Assembly (NCBI GenBank): GCA_030549175.1
Contig: JAUKUA010000003.1
Location: forward strand, 5,704,001 to 5,768,000
DNA length: 64,000 nt
Reading direction: 5' to 3'
Source of the DNA: Lasiosphaeris hirsuta
Lineage: Eukaryota > Ascomycota > Sordariomycetes > Sordariales > Lasiosphaeriaceae
Every line of letters begins with the position of its first letter. Position 1 is the stretch's first letter. A program made the position numbers and the translations under genes. Positions 45,580 through 56,361 of the stretch are shown in pieces. The notes under the pieces are model-generated. The model saw nothing but the letters and a program-made list of their open reading frames with translations, was not told the origin of the DNA and searched no databases.

Positions 45580-45991
45580 GCGGCCATGGGCCGTTGTCCA
45601 TTCCACTTCTTCCTCCTCGCCTGGGATATTTTCTTGCCCCTTTTCCAGTTCTTCCTTTGCCGCCATGAACGCCCTAAACGTGGCCAGCATCTTCCTCGAT
45701 CCGGAGGTTAGTATCCCAGGTACCTATACCCCGCCTGGTAGTGTCTTCGCTAGTGCCGCCACGTTGTACTTACAATTCAAGAGGTGCCCAGGGGCTTTGG
45801 TAAGCCCACACTTATCGTAGGTACCCTCCCACGTCTCCGGGTCATGGCCCATGTACTCGTGGTAGGCAACCACTTTGATGGGATGCTGCTCCCGGGGAGA
45901 CGAGCGCTTGGTTCAAGTTGAGCAGAATATATCCATAATATTTTCTCGCTCCGATTTTCTCCACCACCCCTAGTACATAGTTTGTAAGAAC
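45580..45991 (-). pseudogene. Unidentified degraded coding fragment
   Basis: Two minus-strand pieces read as natural protein: HPIKVVAYHEYMGHDPETWE through KAPGHLLNCKYNVAALAKTL (about 45735-45900) and GSRKMLATFRAFMAAKEELE through EEEVEWTTAHGRETI (about 45580-45710). They lie in different frames, separated by a stop, and no working splice pair joins them. No family recognised. The fragment follows the DUF8021-like gene on the same strand but is not its continuation. Confidence 0.4.
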
Positions 45992-46864
45992 TCACGGGCT
46001 CGCCGGGGACGGGGCCGGTCCCAGCCCGGGGTACGACTTCTTACTATCCGCCACGGTAATGGTATGGACATAACGTAACTTCCCCCCCTCGAGCCTGAAC
46101 TCGTGGCTGTCGGCCGCATTGTCCAGGTGCTCAAACACATTGATAACATTGACAGACCCAACCGTCTCGTCGATGACGTATCGCCGCGCCGAGTTGGGCG
46201 CCTGCGTGTTATTAGTCGGGATGCCCGGCGTGCACACATCATCCGGCAACCCCTTGCCGGTATACACGGAGCCCTCGAGGCGAACGCAGGGCTGGCCCCA
46301 GGGCACGGCGGCGATGGCGCTCTTGTTGCTCCACATGTCGAGGTAGGCGTCGGCAGCGGCTTGGATGGTGGCGCGGCTGTCGCGCTTGGCGGCGTCGATG
46401 ACGCCCCAGCTCTCGCCGCGCACGTACTGCAGCGTCTGCGTCGCGTTGAACAGCCAGTCGTTGGTAGTCGACACGACCGTATCAATGAGCTCCACGGCGT
46501 TGTCGGCCGCGCGGTGCCGGATCTGCGCACCCAGCACGTACGGCTTGGCCGACCGCGGCGAGATGACCTCGGTGTAGGTCGCGCACGCGACCAGGTCGAT
46601 GATGGTGCGGTTGTGGTCGATGATGAGCACGTTGCCTAGGATGCCCGAGACGATGTTGATCGTCTTGTTGTTCTCCATGTACGCGAAGTTGCTGGCGATG
46701 TTCTGGAGCGGGGCGGCCGCGCCGATCGAGAGCCCTTCGAGGAACTGGTCCACCGTCTCGAGCAGCGCGCTCCGGCTGCACGCCGCCATGGCCGTGGGCA
46801 GGCACAGGCCGGTCAGCACCAGGGCGGCCCCGGCTTTCGCTAGGGTGTGTTGACAAGCACGCAT
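45992..46864 (-). CDS. Secreted DUF8021-like protein
   Basis: Single-exon gene of 290 residues. Residues 1-27 are a signal peptide (AGAALVLTGLCLPTAMA). The mature protein starts ACSRSALLETVDQFLEGLS, and the C-terminal part contains RYVIDETVGSVNVINVFEHL, DSHEFRLEGGKLRYVHTIT. This is the conserved block of a fungal secreted family I recognise as DUF8021 (function unknown). Several NxS/T sequons (NKT, NRT, NAT, NKS, NNT) suit an extracellular glycoprotein. No catalytic motif is evident. The name of the domain family is from memory and should be checked by profile search. Confidence 0.78.
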   Translation of the reverse strand: MRACQHTLAKAGAALVLTGLCLPTAMAACSRSALLETVDQFLEGLSIGAAAPLQNIASNFAYMENNKTINIVSGILGNVLIIDHNRTIIDLVACATYTEVISPRSAKPYVLGAQIRHRAADNAVELIDTVVSTTNDWLFNATQTLQYVRGESWGVIDAAKRDSRATIQAAADAYLDMWSNKSAIAAVPWGQPCVRLEGSVYTGKGLPDDVCTPGIPTNNTQAPNSARRYVIDETVGSVNVINVFEHLDNAADSHEFRLEGGKLRYVHTITVADSKKSYPGLGPAPSPASP

Positions 46865-48329
46865 GGCTGAGGTCGTTTTTGGGATTCTATGCTTGTGAAA
46901 ATTCCCTTGTGAAAAAGGGGGTATTCGGCGAGATCGGAGGAGACAAAGCTCGCAACCCCCGACGGAGGTGGCTTAATACCCTGTAACGCAGAGACCGTGT
47001 TTGCCATTATTACCCCGGACTTGCCATTATCCTGAATTGGAGAACTTGATGAGTATCTGCCGCCGACTAGATGAAATCTCACAGCGGCTCGTCCCTCTTG
47101 GCAAAAATTAAACCCCGCCTCCCGCTGAAAGAATTGTATTTTCCCGGGCTTGGGAGGCCGATTACCCCTGACGTGCGCCGCAGCCTGCAGGTCCGCAGTC
47201 ATTCGCTCTGTCGGCTTGACCTGGGGAAAGGGAGTCGTTGCTCGCACTTGGCTTTATTAAACTTGTAGCCGAACCAATCCCCCCAGTCGACATCGTTGCG
47301 CTCCCAAAACGGTGCCTAAATTGGAAAATGTTTCTGAAGACCCTGATAGGTACTGCTCTAGGCTCCAACTCAGATCCCTGTCTCTCTTCCGGGTTATCAT
47401 AGAGGTAAGACCCCTGCATGGGAGGAACAGTAGGAACAACCTTACACAGTAATGAGGGGATGCCTGAGACAAAAATTTGAATCTGTCGCCAGAAATTAAA
47501 TTGATGACGTCGCTGTGAACAACATGGTATAGATGCGTATAGGTAGGGACGGAATACGCGTTAATATACATTGATTCACCGCGGGAAGCCGTACATCCGT
47601 ACATGAAGGCTATGGTGAGTGCTAGTGGAGACTTTATAGTCCCCCAAGGCAGTGAAGTAGTGTTGTCATGCAGACAGAAAGTGTTGCCACCTTCTAGAAC
47701 TCGTTTGGGAAGCCTGAGAGGTATGGAAGGAAGACTTAGCGCCGTTGTAATCCCGAGCGACCAGGTAGGCATAGCCCTCAACGTGGTTAATTATAGTGAA
47801 GGTACTTTGAGTTTAATACCTCTCTTCATTCTTGAGGCATGTTGGTGGTCTGCTGATGAGTTGTAACAGAATCGGGATTAGGTGTGATCTGGAGGCTGTG
47901 GCGGGACTTTGAAACATTATGACGAGGAATGTAACGTGTGCGCTTATGAGATCTTCAGTGCGAGGGGGGACATGATTTCGGTTCTTACTAGGTGCCTTAC
48001 TACTACTGGACGTGGCACGAGAAGGGTCTCGTATCGCGTGTCTGCCTGTGCTATCGATCTACAGTGTCCTGCCCAGGAGAAGGAATAGAAGGTAAGCACT
48101 AAACTCGCCCTCATGGCTTTTGTTGCTCCGTTACAGCCGAGCTACTCGGAATCCGTAGATGAGAAAAGGGGCTTAGATGACGGCATCATTTCATCTCGAA
48201 GAAATATAAATACGCCAGGGTATCTCCCCTATAAGCCCGTAACTCTTGCTTCTCAACCATCACCGCACTTGAGTCAATCCACGCAAAGACCCTCCCCGCA
48301 CTCGACAAGAACAACAATCCATCTTCAAA
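46865..48329. other. Intergenic, no gene recognised
   Basis: Promoter DNA of the flanking divergent genes. Some minus-strand open frames at 47160-47780 show no family resemblance. Confidence 0.45.
48205..48212 (+). promoter_or_regulatory. TATA box of the small cysteine-rich gene
   Basis: TATAAATA about 125 bases before the ATG at 48330, followed by an A/C-rich leader (caagaacaacaatccatc), a strong-promoter look. Confidence 0.6.
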
Positions 48330-48677
48330 ATGAAGGTCACCGCCATCCTCTGCACTCTCATGGCCGCTGTCGCCGTCACCGCCACAGCAATTCCCGAGAT
48401 CCAGGCCCGTGACACCTGCGGCTCCGGCTTCGGTGGCGACCAGCGACGCACGAACAGCCCTTGCCAGTCCTCCAACGGAGATAGGCACTTCTGTGGCTGC
48501 GACAGAACTGGTGTGGTACGTTGACACATTCATCACAAGTTGAGGCCCGGCCTCGAGCTCAGTATGCCGATCTAAAATGTGTTCTAGGTCGAATGCCGTG
48601 GCGGGAAGTGGACTGAGGTCAGGGACTGCCGCTCTGCATCATGCCATGGCGGCAACGATGGCGGTGCCATCTGCTAA
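48330..48677 (+). CDS. Small secreted cysteine-rich protein
   Basis: Two exons (48330-48515, 48588-48677) encode 91 residues. The signal peptide spans about residues 1-20 (MKVTAILCTLMAAVAVTATA), then a short propeptide-like IPEIQAR. The mature part has eight cysteines (30, 45, 55, 57, 65, 76, 81, 91) in about 64 residues, enough for four disulfides, with the core HFCGCDRTGVVECRGGKW. Size, signal peptide, even cysteine number and one phase-0 intron are typical of fungal small secreted proteins (effectors, antimicrobial or toxin-like peptides). No specific family is recognised, and no activity should be assumed. Confidence 0.82.
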
Positions 48678-49323
48678 ACTGCGGACCGGCAAGTGCACTA
48701 GTAGGAAGCTAGGGGCATCGGGATGTTAGGAGTGGGCTTGATGGGAGAGTGGGATAGAGGCTGTTGTTTTTCGTCGATATTGCCGTCGTCGACCCCTGCC
48801 AAACACACCACCCCTTGCCGCTTTTGCTCAGGCACTTACCAGGACATGATCAGTGAAGCGACTGAAATTAGTTTAGACTGCCTGGAATTTCGAGAGTGAA
48901 AATTAGCAACTTTTCGCGAGAGCAATGGCTGGGTCCAAAACTGGGACCACCGAGGAAATCCATAAATACTTATCCGCCCGGCCTGACAATCTGCTTATAG
49001 AGCTCATTTCATGGCCTAGTTCACTACTGGCTTCATCTAATTTTCTTAAAACTCCCTTTCGTTCCTCTATCTATCCCGTAATTACCTTTACGCTAACGCC
49101 CGACCTCGTAGCCAGCTGGATTTACCTTCACACCTTATAAGTAATTTTATAAATCGCTTTTCTCGCTTTTACTTGCCTCTGAAAAAACGATTGTCAAAAA
49201 TGGTCAGGAAACGGATAAGAGGAGACGCGTAAAGGAGAATGGATTTAATTACAATGATGCGGATATTAACGATAACCCCGTATTACGTAATGTTTTGGAT
49301 TATACCTAAGGGAAGTATAAAGA
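48678..49323. other. AT-rich intergenic DNA
   Basis: From about 48900 it is AT-rich with stop-filled frames. A weakly coherent plus-strand piece (KTIVKNGQETDKRRRVKENG) may be a transposon remnant. Confidence 0.35.
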
Positions 49324-49836
49324 CTAAATAAACCTATCCGATTTGTACCTGCTTCTCACAGCCTGGGTTTTCGGGTCAACACCGCAGGCGTTGAGGCATG
49401 TATACCACTCGGTGTCGTCCTCTCCAGTCGTATCAGCTATGCCGCTTCTTGTCACGCGTCCAGTGATGAGGTCGAGGAAAGAGACTTGTAGGCCACCGTC
49501 GTCAGCCTCAGTCTCTCTACCGGGTCCGTTAGTGGGCTAGTTTGTCCACGCGCTCCAGAGCTGCTCGGCTTTGGATGCTGAGAGACCGACATGCGTCAGG
49601 GTTTCCCGCGAGATGAGGAAAACGGGGATTGAGGCAAATGCATCTTGTATAGCCGAATCGTTCTGGGGAATTTCGAGGGGAATGTCGCGATGCTCCTCTT
49701 CACTGGAACGGTTTAGTCGCCGCTGATGAAGCCGGCGAATTCTCGACGAGGTGCCCTGACGAAGTAAGCCCTCGGTCTGGAGGTTGGACACGTCTAGGGG
49801 GGCAAGGATGGTACCGTTACCGCCGCTCTCAGACAT
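49324..49836 (-). pseudogene. Unknown small gene split by an in-frame TAG
   Basis: From the ATG at 49836 a 99-codon frame (MSESGGNGTILAPLDVSNLQ ... LTHVGLSASKAEQLWSAWTN) ends in TAG (49537-49539). The same frame then stays open for 70 more codons with sensible sequence: PTNGPGRETEADDGGLQVSF, LDLITGRVTRSGIAD and DDTEWYTCLNACGVDPKTQA, to a second TAG at 49324. The first TAG follows ...AWTN and may replace a Trp codon. I recall similar small multicopy proteins in fungal genomes but cannot name the family. Either a RIP-type nonsense mutation or a shorter 99-residue protein is possible. Confidence 0.6.
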
Positions 49837-52016
49837 TTTTGCGTGATGATGTAAATGACTGAAATGATCGAAAGATGAGGAGTGAAGCGTGCTTGGAGGG
49901 AGGGATGATTGAAAAATGAAGAATGAAAGGTAGCGTTAGGGGGAGGGAGATATTTATAGACGAGAACCTTAGTTGTAAAGGTTCTCGTTTTTACTTTCGA
50001 GAAGGTTTGTCTTTCGGCTCTAGAGTGGGGTGTCAGATGTTCTACTCCCCCATTGTTTCAAGGGCGCCATCATTCAACGATGTCCCACTCTTGCGCTCAT
50101 GTGACAACTGCCAAAACCCTCTAAGGAACCTTATTTCTGGCACTATAATAATTCGTCTCCCCTCCAGCAAGTCTCGATTTTCAGCCATCTTCATTAAATT
50201 CCCGGGATTCCAGGCACCCACGTCCAAGTCAAGATTCCAACACGACACATCACATCCTCCTACCATGATCACATCCTTCTCAACTATAACTCGTCTACCA
50301 ATCGTGGCTCGCTCGTTTATGGCTACCCGTCGTCACACTGCCATCCCTCCCCACATACGAGTCGCACCCCACGCACTCCACATACAGATCGCACACGTCC
50401 CAAACTTTAGCAATACCCTCAACCATGAAAAGAGTTATAGCTCAGACGGCTAGGAACGAACCCGACAGGTGATGAAAAATGTTAAACCTATCTTAACTCT
50501 TCAATATCGGGCGACGGTGCCCACCGCTTCACAGCGCGAGCTAGCATCTTTCGCTGCCGCGTAGCGCGAGCTCTCCACCGTCCTGGCACCTTGAGAAAAT
50601 TTTGAGCTGGCCAAGGTCTTCCTCCATTCTCACGAACGTTCTATGAGTCGGGGCCACTTGGGCAAGCGAGAGCAAGCTCGCACCTATCAAGCCAGCAGAG
50701 ATTTGCACATTTCTTTTTGCACGCCCTTGAAGTTATCTCAACTTCAATCGTTCAATTGCTTCACGGTTTTTCCAAAAACATCACCAAGCACCACGCTGCC
50801 GCCCGGAGCAACACGCCAAAAGTGAAGCCATAACCAGTACAACCAGCACCTCCTGCCGCTCTCCGGTTCAATTGGCCAAAAATAAGTGCCACCGTCCCGA
50901 TAGTATATTATACGTTGGTATATACTTGAATATCATGTACTAGTATATTTTATATACTAGTAACGTTATACTACGTACCACGCTATATAATATGCTGGTA
51001 TGTTATATACCATCTTAGAGTTTGTGCCAAGATAACCCGTGTCCCACAAAATACCGCCTCTACTCATTCGAGTGGGATTTCACAAGCGGAGCGCCCAGCC
51101 AAGGTCCTATTGGCCACCTCTTTTAGTAGCCAGTTAAATCGCACACCCGCACCAGGGCCTCTCTGCAACAACTTTGCAACTGTTTGACTGGCCCAAGGCC
51201 CTGGCATACCCACTATTCATTTTCACACCGCTTTCCATCTTCGGCCTGGATCCAACACCACTACAGGGCCTCCCAACTGCCAAATACAACTATTTCGTCA
51301 TCTTCGCAGTGGAGCGTGCGCAACGCGCCCCCTGGCCGGCGCGCCTTTGGATCCCGTTCTTCTGCTTCACATCGTGAGAATCCGTCAGAATCCAAAGGTC
51401 TCGATTTGTATGGTATTTACTGACAAAATGGCTTCTTCCTTTCCATCAGGTTTTTCGCCTCGCACGCCTCGAAAGCTGTTGCCAAAGCCCATGCGTATGC
51501 CTATTCCAGTTGGATCTTTTTACCTAGCCGGCCCTCCACCACCTACTCCGCCCTCACCCTCCACACACACACACCGGGCCTATCGCCATGGACTGTTCCA
51601 GCCAACCCACTCGAATTAGTCTTCGATTTGACTACTACGGAGACTGTGCCTCACGCACAAAAAAAAAAAAAAGTGCCGTGAGGCAACGCCATACCCGGCG
51701 CTGTAGAAACGGCCTCAGGAAAACGGGATCTTGCGTTGCCAGTACCACACAAGACTTTAGCCAACCAATTGACAGGCAAAAAAACATATGTATTAGAGCA
51801 ATCAGAGAAGTTAAAGATGGCCATTTAAGGTGGGACAACCCTGGCCTTTGACTCTTCTCCATAGATAACTACATTGCAAGCTTTTCCTGCAAGTCTTTTG
51901 TTGATGTCCCATCAATTAATTGCAGCCCATATCGCCACAGCCATCAGGTCCAAATTTTATCAACCACAACATGATAAATATGAGGAAATTGATGCGGCGG
52001 CCGTCGGCGGATCGCC
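49837..52016. other. Gene-poor region with AT-rich palindromic patch
   Basis: 50900-51010 is AT-rich with repeated (ta)-rich palindromes resembling those near 36000. An ATG frame at 50265 (MITSFSTITRLPIVARSFMA, 62 codons) has a mitochondrial-targeting look but nothing more to support it. Confidence 0.35.
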
Positions 52017-52364
52017 ATGCAGATCATACCAGACGACTCGGAATCTGATGGCATGTCCGATGACATCCAAATCACGCCGGACAGTTCGGGCAACGCCTTG
52101 TCGGATAATGCGGGGGACGATGGCCGTGGCCCGAGCTCGCGCGAGTCCAATCATCCCGAGCAAACAATGGTTCCTAATAAGCAAGCTCCCAACGAGACGG
52201 CCCCGAGCGAGACAACCACTCCCTCGTCCGAGGACGCCGGTACTGCCAACGCTCCCGCCAGCCATGGTGGTGCCCACGACACCCGATGGGCCGAAATAGA
52301 ACCTCTTCTCCGCCAACAGAAATTGACTCGAATTCGCTGCAAACTCTCGATGTGGTTACACTAA
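52017..52364 (+). CDS. Possible short acidic disordered protein or fragment
   Basis: 115 codons from an ATG, rich in Ser, Asp, Pro and Thr, with an internal imperfect duplication (IIPDDSESDGMSDD and ITPDSSGNALSDN) and the ending DTRWAEIEPLLRQQKLTR. The composition is protein-like and the antisense frames are worse. No domain, intron or promoter element supports it strongly; it may be the 5' end of a truncated gene. Confidence 0.35.
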   Translation: MQIIPDDSESDGMSDDIQITPDSSGNALSDNAGDDGRGPSSRESNHPEQTMVPNKQAPNETAPSETTTPSSEDAGTANAPASHGGAHDTRWAEIEPLLRQQKLTRIRCKLSMWLH

Positions 52365-55300
52365 TTATACTAAGATCGAGTTTCAAGGATAAAGCCTGAG
52401 AGGAGTATAGTAAGCTTGGATTCACTGTAACCTCTTAGCAATGCAAAGGGTGATATTTACCATAGCACGCGGGATGCCAGAGAAGCTGCTGCACGGTCAA
52501 TAAAAAGGGCTGTTTATAGATTGTCCGCTGCGAGTATCACCCCCTGATCATTCAATGCCGGAGACATGCTTGGGTCGTTAGGACGGCACGGCCTACTTCG
52601 ATTTTGATTGGTAATATCATTAGTTCGCGGCCTAATTCTCAGTTTCTGTTCCTCGGTGTTTTGTGAGCTATTGATGTGTACCTCGGATAGATGTGACCTT
52701 GGCAATCTCACGATGTCTGTCAATGTCCCGAGGGCGGAGGTAACCAACTCCGTAACTTTTCATGGCAGAAGTTACGTCCTAGCAGCGGAGAGGATTCCCT
52801 AGTAGGAAGTTCGCTGTAGTACCCCCGCGTCTTTCATGCACAGCATTAGGTAGCTTGGGGGAGGGTAACTAGGTGCTTTGCTAGCTTGCTGTGGGAATGG
52901 TCGCCTCTGTACTGAAAATGCTATCTCAGGTAAATCAATATGGATGACATATGCCAGTCTCGTTCGGCAGAACAGAGCTACAGATAAGGGCAACGACAAT
53001 TGAGATTTATCAATTGCCACTGTAAAAGCCTCATTAGGGCTGTTATGAATGCATCATATGAGTGACAGCTGAGCCCACCAGGCCGGCCGTGACCGAAGAG
53101 AGGTGACTGTGACACTCGAGACTCGGAAGGTGGGACAGGAAGCAAAGAAAGGTTGACGCATTTGACGATAATGGGAGGCGTCGTCAATTCGCTCTGTGTA
53201 ACAGCGCCCAGGAGTCAGCTTACATCTTCTGCCTGGGACACGAACTGTGGCAGAGCATGCGGAATTCCTCCTAGGGAAAGATTTATTAGCCAAGAAAAAT
53301 GGTTTAGATTGGAGGGAGTCATGGGGTTTGGTCATGGCGATTCGGCCGAGAAAGATGCATTTCGAGGTCTTGCTAGATTCTCGTGTGGCTCCCTCCCTAC
53401 CCCGTCACCCACCACTCCCTTGTTGATCCTCAGCCACGAGGTAGGGACAGTCCTTCCTGCTCAGACGGAACTCTCCGAAAACTAAAGCTTTGCGCGGTTA
53501 GTGCCACCCTGAATGGTATGTGTCATGCCGCCCGAAATATTGCCCCGTCTCCTATCTCAAAGACGCTCGGATGAAGTGCGACGTTGACGAATTGCAAGAA
53601 CGAAACGGTATCTGTCGATCCTCGTTGTGAGTTGCCCTTTTCTGCTCTCTCTATTTTTACAAGATGGAAACGGTAAGTTGCATCAACTCTGCGGCTAGAG
53701 AAAGGGGGGAAGAGGGGTCTATGATCACCACGTCTTTCAAGCTCCTCCCCTGTCCGAAGGCCGAGTGGAGGGTGGAAGAAGCGAAGGCGCAAGCTGGTGT
53801 TGACAGTCGTGACAGTCCCTGAGCCAAAAACCGATCTTGATAGGTAGCAGCTGGGCTGTTCCTGCATCGACGCATCCACCATCGAAGCATCCAAAAGGTG
53901 GGCGTGGTTGAGCGATTTCCTGTTTCGCGGCAAGACGACTTGGCGATTGCCTGCATCGTGCATCTTCAGGCTGTGTCAGATCACCGGGCTCAATGAGATC
54001 AGTGGTTGCACATGCAGCCGAAGGCCCGCTAGCTTCTAGACGCTCCGCCCGCGATGTGCCCACAACACAGCCAATTTTCCCCCACACGAAGCACCTGAAC
54101 CGCGTGAGCTGCCCCGCACCGCCAGCTTCAGCATCGACAATATTGCCAGGACGCCTCACACCACGCCGACCACGCCGCCCAGGATAGAAACAAGATCCCC
54201 ACCCCCACAGCACCTGGACATCGCAAAGCTGGCTACACTCCTGCCTAAAAAGATTTGTGTGGCTGACTTGGCCCAAACGTGCCGCCCGACTCCGTTATCT
54301 GAGAATCTGAGCGTGATTGAGCGCGAGGGTGCCGGCAGTTGCCCGATCGGGGAGGTCGCAGCAGAGCTGCCGCTGGCCTGCCGCGGCTCGATAGCCACAC
54401 CTCGACCACACATCGACCCTGCCGTCGCATTGGTTCCGCGTAGCTTGGCCAGCGAGGCCCGCATTCTTGGCATCGCCAACTACCGGGAACAACGGGCACC
54501 CTCCAGGCCTGCGCTCAAATTCTGGGGACCCAGGATTGTCGAATGCTTTTTGCCTGCCTTGGCGCAAAGTAGAATCAGGCACAGACAACAAGCCCCGGCA
54601 TGCCCTGGCACAGGCCCCAAGTCCTGACACAGTCCCAAAGTCCCCGTCAATCTCGGCAGCAACAACTCATCGCGATTCCCTCGCCTCACATTCAGATGAT
54701 TGTCTACCCGTCGCCTTGGTCAACCCTCAAGCGCACCGGGTTCCCTCTCGAGTCTTATTATGGGGGGTCACGGGCGCCAAGGTGGCCGCCGGGGCCTTTT
54801 CCTTGTTGTCCTGTGCCTCCTCTCCCCGGTCCCCGTCCGAGGTCACGGTCGGATCGCGGTGGTGTGGTGACCCCACGGGTCCCTCGTGCGGCTCGCACCT
54901 CAGCATCAGCCCCGGCTCCCCCAGCTCCCACCTAGGCACCCTGAATGGCCCGTTCACAAGATGAGCCAATGTGACTCCCTGGCCGCGATCCTGCCATCAC
55001 GGAACCGAATGCTATCATAGGTCTGCGAAGATCAAGCTGCCGATTGGGAAGGTTGTTCGACCTAGCCTCGCTGCCTCGAGTCGAGCCAAGTAGCATTGCA
55101 GCTGTGGGACGCGCTTTACACCGAAAGCGTCTCTGTTTACCTTCCAGAACTCGTCAAGGCCCGAAATGGGACAAGTCGATGATTGCGGCATGGTTCGACC
55201 GTGTTGGAGATCAAGCCGTGGCATAAAAAGAGTCGGGGTTTCCGCCTCTCTGGAAATAGATGACAACCATCTCCTCGATATTAGCCATCTGCGCCTGTGC

Positions 55301-55374
55301 AATCTACTCTGCCGTTGCTTATATCGTCCCCAGTCTTCTATTGGTCTGCCCTACGGCGCTCTACCGTAGCCATC
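52365..55374. other. 3-kb region without a supported gene
   Basis: An open frame of about 195 codons without an early ATG runs 54040-54627 (plus), containing SFSIDNIARTPHTTPTTPP and LDIAKLATLLPKKICVADLA; it could be an orphan exon but overlaps equally long antisense frames. Otherwise low-complexity, Ser/Pro-rich frames. The last 100 bases are the protease promoter. Confidence 0.35.
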
Positions 55375-56361
55375 ATGCGTTTCATCCCGCTCGCCATCGC
55401 GGCCTTGACGGCCCCCTCGGCATTCGCGGCCACCCTCGCCGTCCGTCCCACCTTCGGATGCGGAACCCGGGAGCCGACTGCCGCCCAGATCAAGATTACC
55501 GAGAAGCTTGCCGCGTATGAGGAAGCCGCCGGCCTCAACAACCCAAGCTCCTTCATGGCTCGCCAGGCCGTGAACGCTACCATCAACGTCGATGTTTACT
55601 TTCACGTTGTGGCCGCATCCACCGCCCTCACCGATGGCTATCTGACAGTACGTACAGCACCCCCTAAAACCCCCGAGACAGCTCGACACCGCTAACGCGG
55701 TAAATAAACAGACCAAGATGGTGGCAGATCAGTTCAAGGTCCTGCAGGACACTTTTGGGCCTGAAGGCTTCACCTTCACCCTCAAGGGCACCGACTGGAC
55801 CATCAACAAGAGCTGGGCCGACGACGGCGCCGAGCTGGCGATGAAGAAGGCGCTCCGCAAGGGCACCTACCGCACCCTCAATGTCTACTTCACCCGGACG
55901 CTGGGCGGCAACTTTGGCTACTGCTACTTCCCCACCACCGTCACCACCGGCTCTGACGACTTCTACCTTGACGGCTGCAGCATCCTCTACACCACGGTCC
56001 CCGGCGGCAGCGCAACCAACTACAACCTCGGCTACACCGTCACGCACGAGGTCGGCCACTGGTTTGGTCTGTACCACACCTTCCAGGGCGGCTGCACCGG
56101 CAGCGGCGACTTCGTCTCGGATACCCCCGCCCAGGCGAGCTCGACCAGCGGGTGCCCGACCGGCCGCGACTCGTGCCCTAGCCAGGCCGGTCTGGACCCT
56201 ATCCACAACTTTATGGATTACTCTTATGAGTGAGTTTGATTCCATCCTGAGCAAAGAATAGTGTGGCTGACATTGTTGGTAGTACTTGCTACACTGAGTT
56301 CACGGCCGGCCAGAAGACGCGCATCAACACCTACTTCACTCAGTACCGCGCCAACAAGTAA
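55375..56361 (+). CDS. Secreted M43 metalloprotease (MEP1-like, pappalysin type)
   Basis: Three exons (55375-55647, 55712-56229, 56283-56361) sum to 870 nt, 289 residues. Signal peptide MRFIPLAIAALTAPSAFA. The zinc site is HEVGHWFGLYH (His203, Glu204, His207, His213), the extended metzincin motif, with the Met-turn at NFMDYSYD (Met259). NVDVYFHVV and MVADQFKVLQDTFGPEGFTF are typical of the MEP1-like family. These are extracellular zinc endopeptidases, often linked to nutrition or host-protein degradation. Several cysteines around the active site (GYCYF, GGCTG, SGCP, DSCPS, TCYTEF) suit disulfides. The ATG was chosen for the signal peptide; the frame extends upstream. Confidence 0.95.

Noticed and set aside
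54040..54627. Open frame of about 195 codons on the plus strand
   Set aside because: No early ATG, no splice site and no recognised motif, and antisense frames of equal length exist. Kept only as a remark in the region entry.
54467..54964. 165-codon Ser/Pro-rich frame
   Set aside because: Low-complexity composition, overlapped by other frames, no promoter or homology cue.
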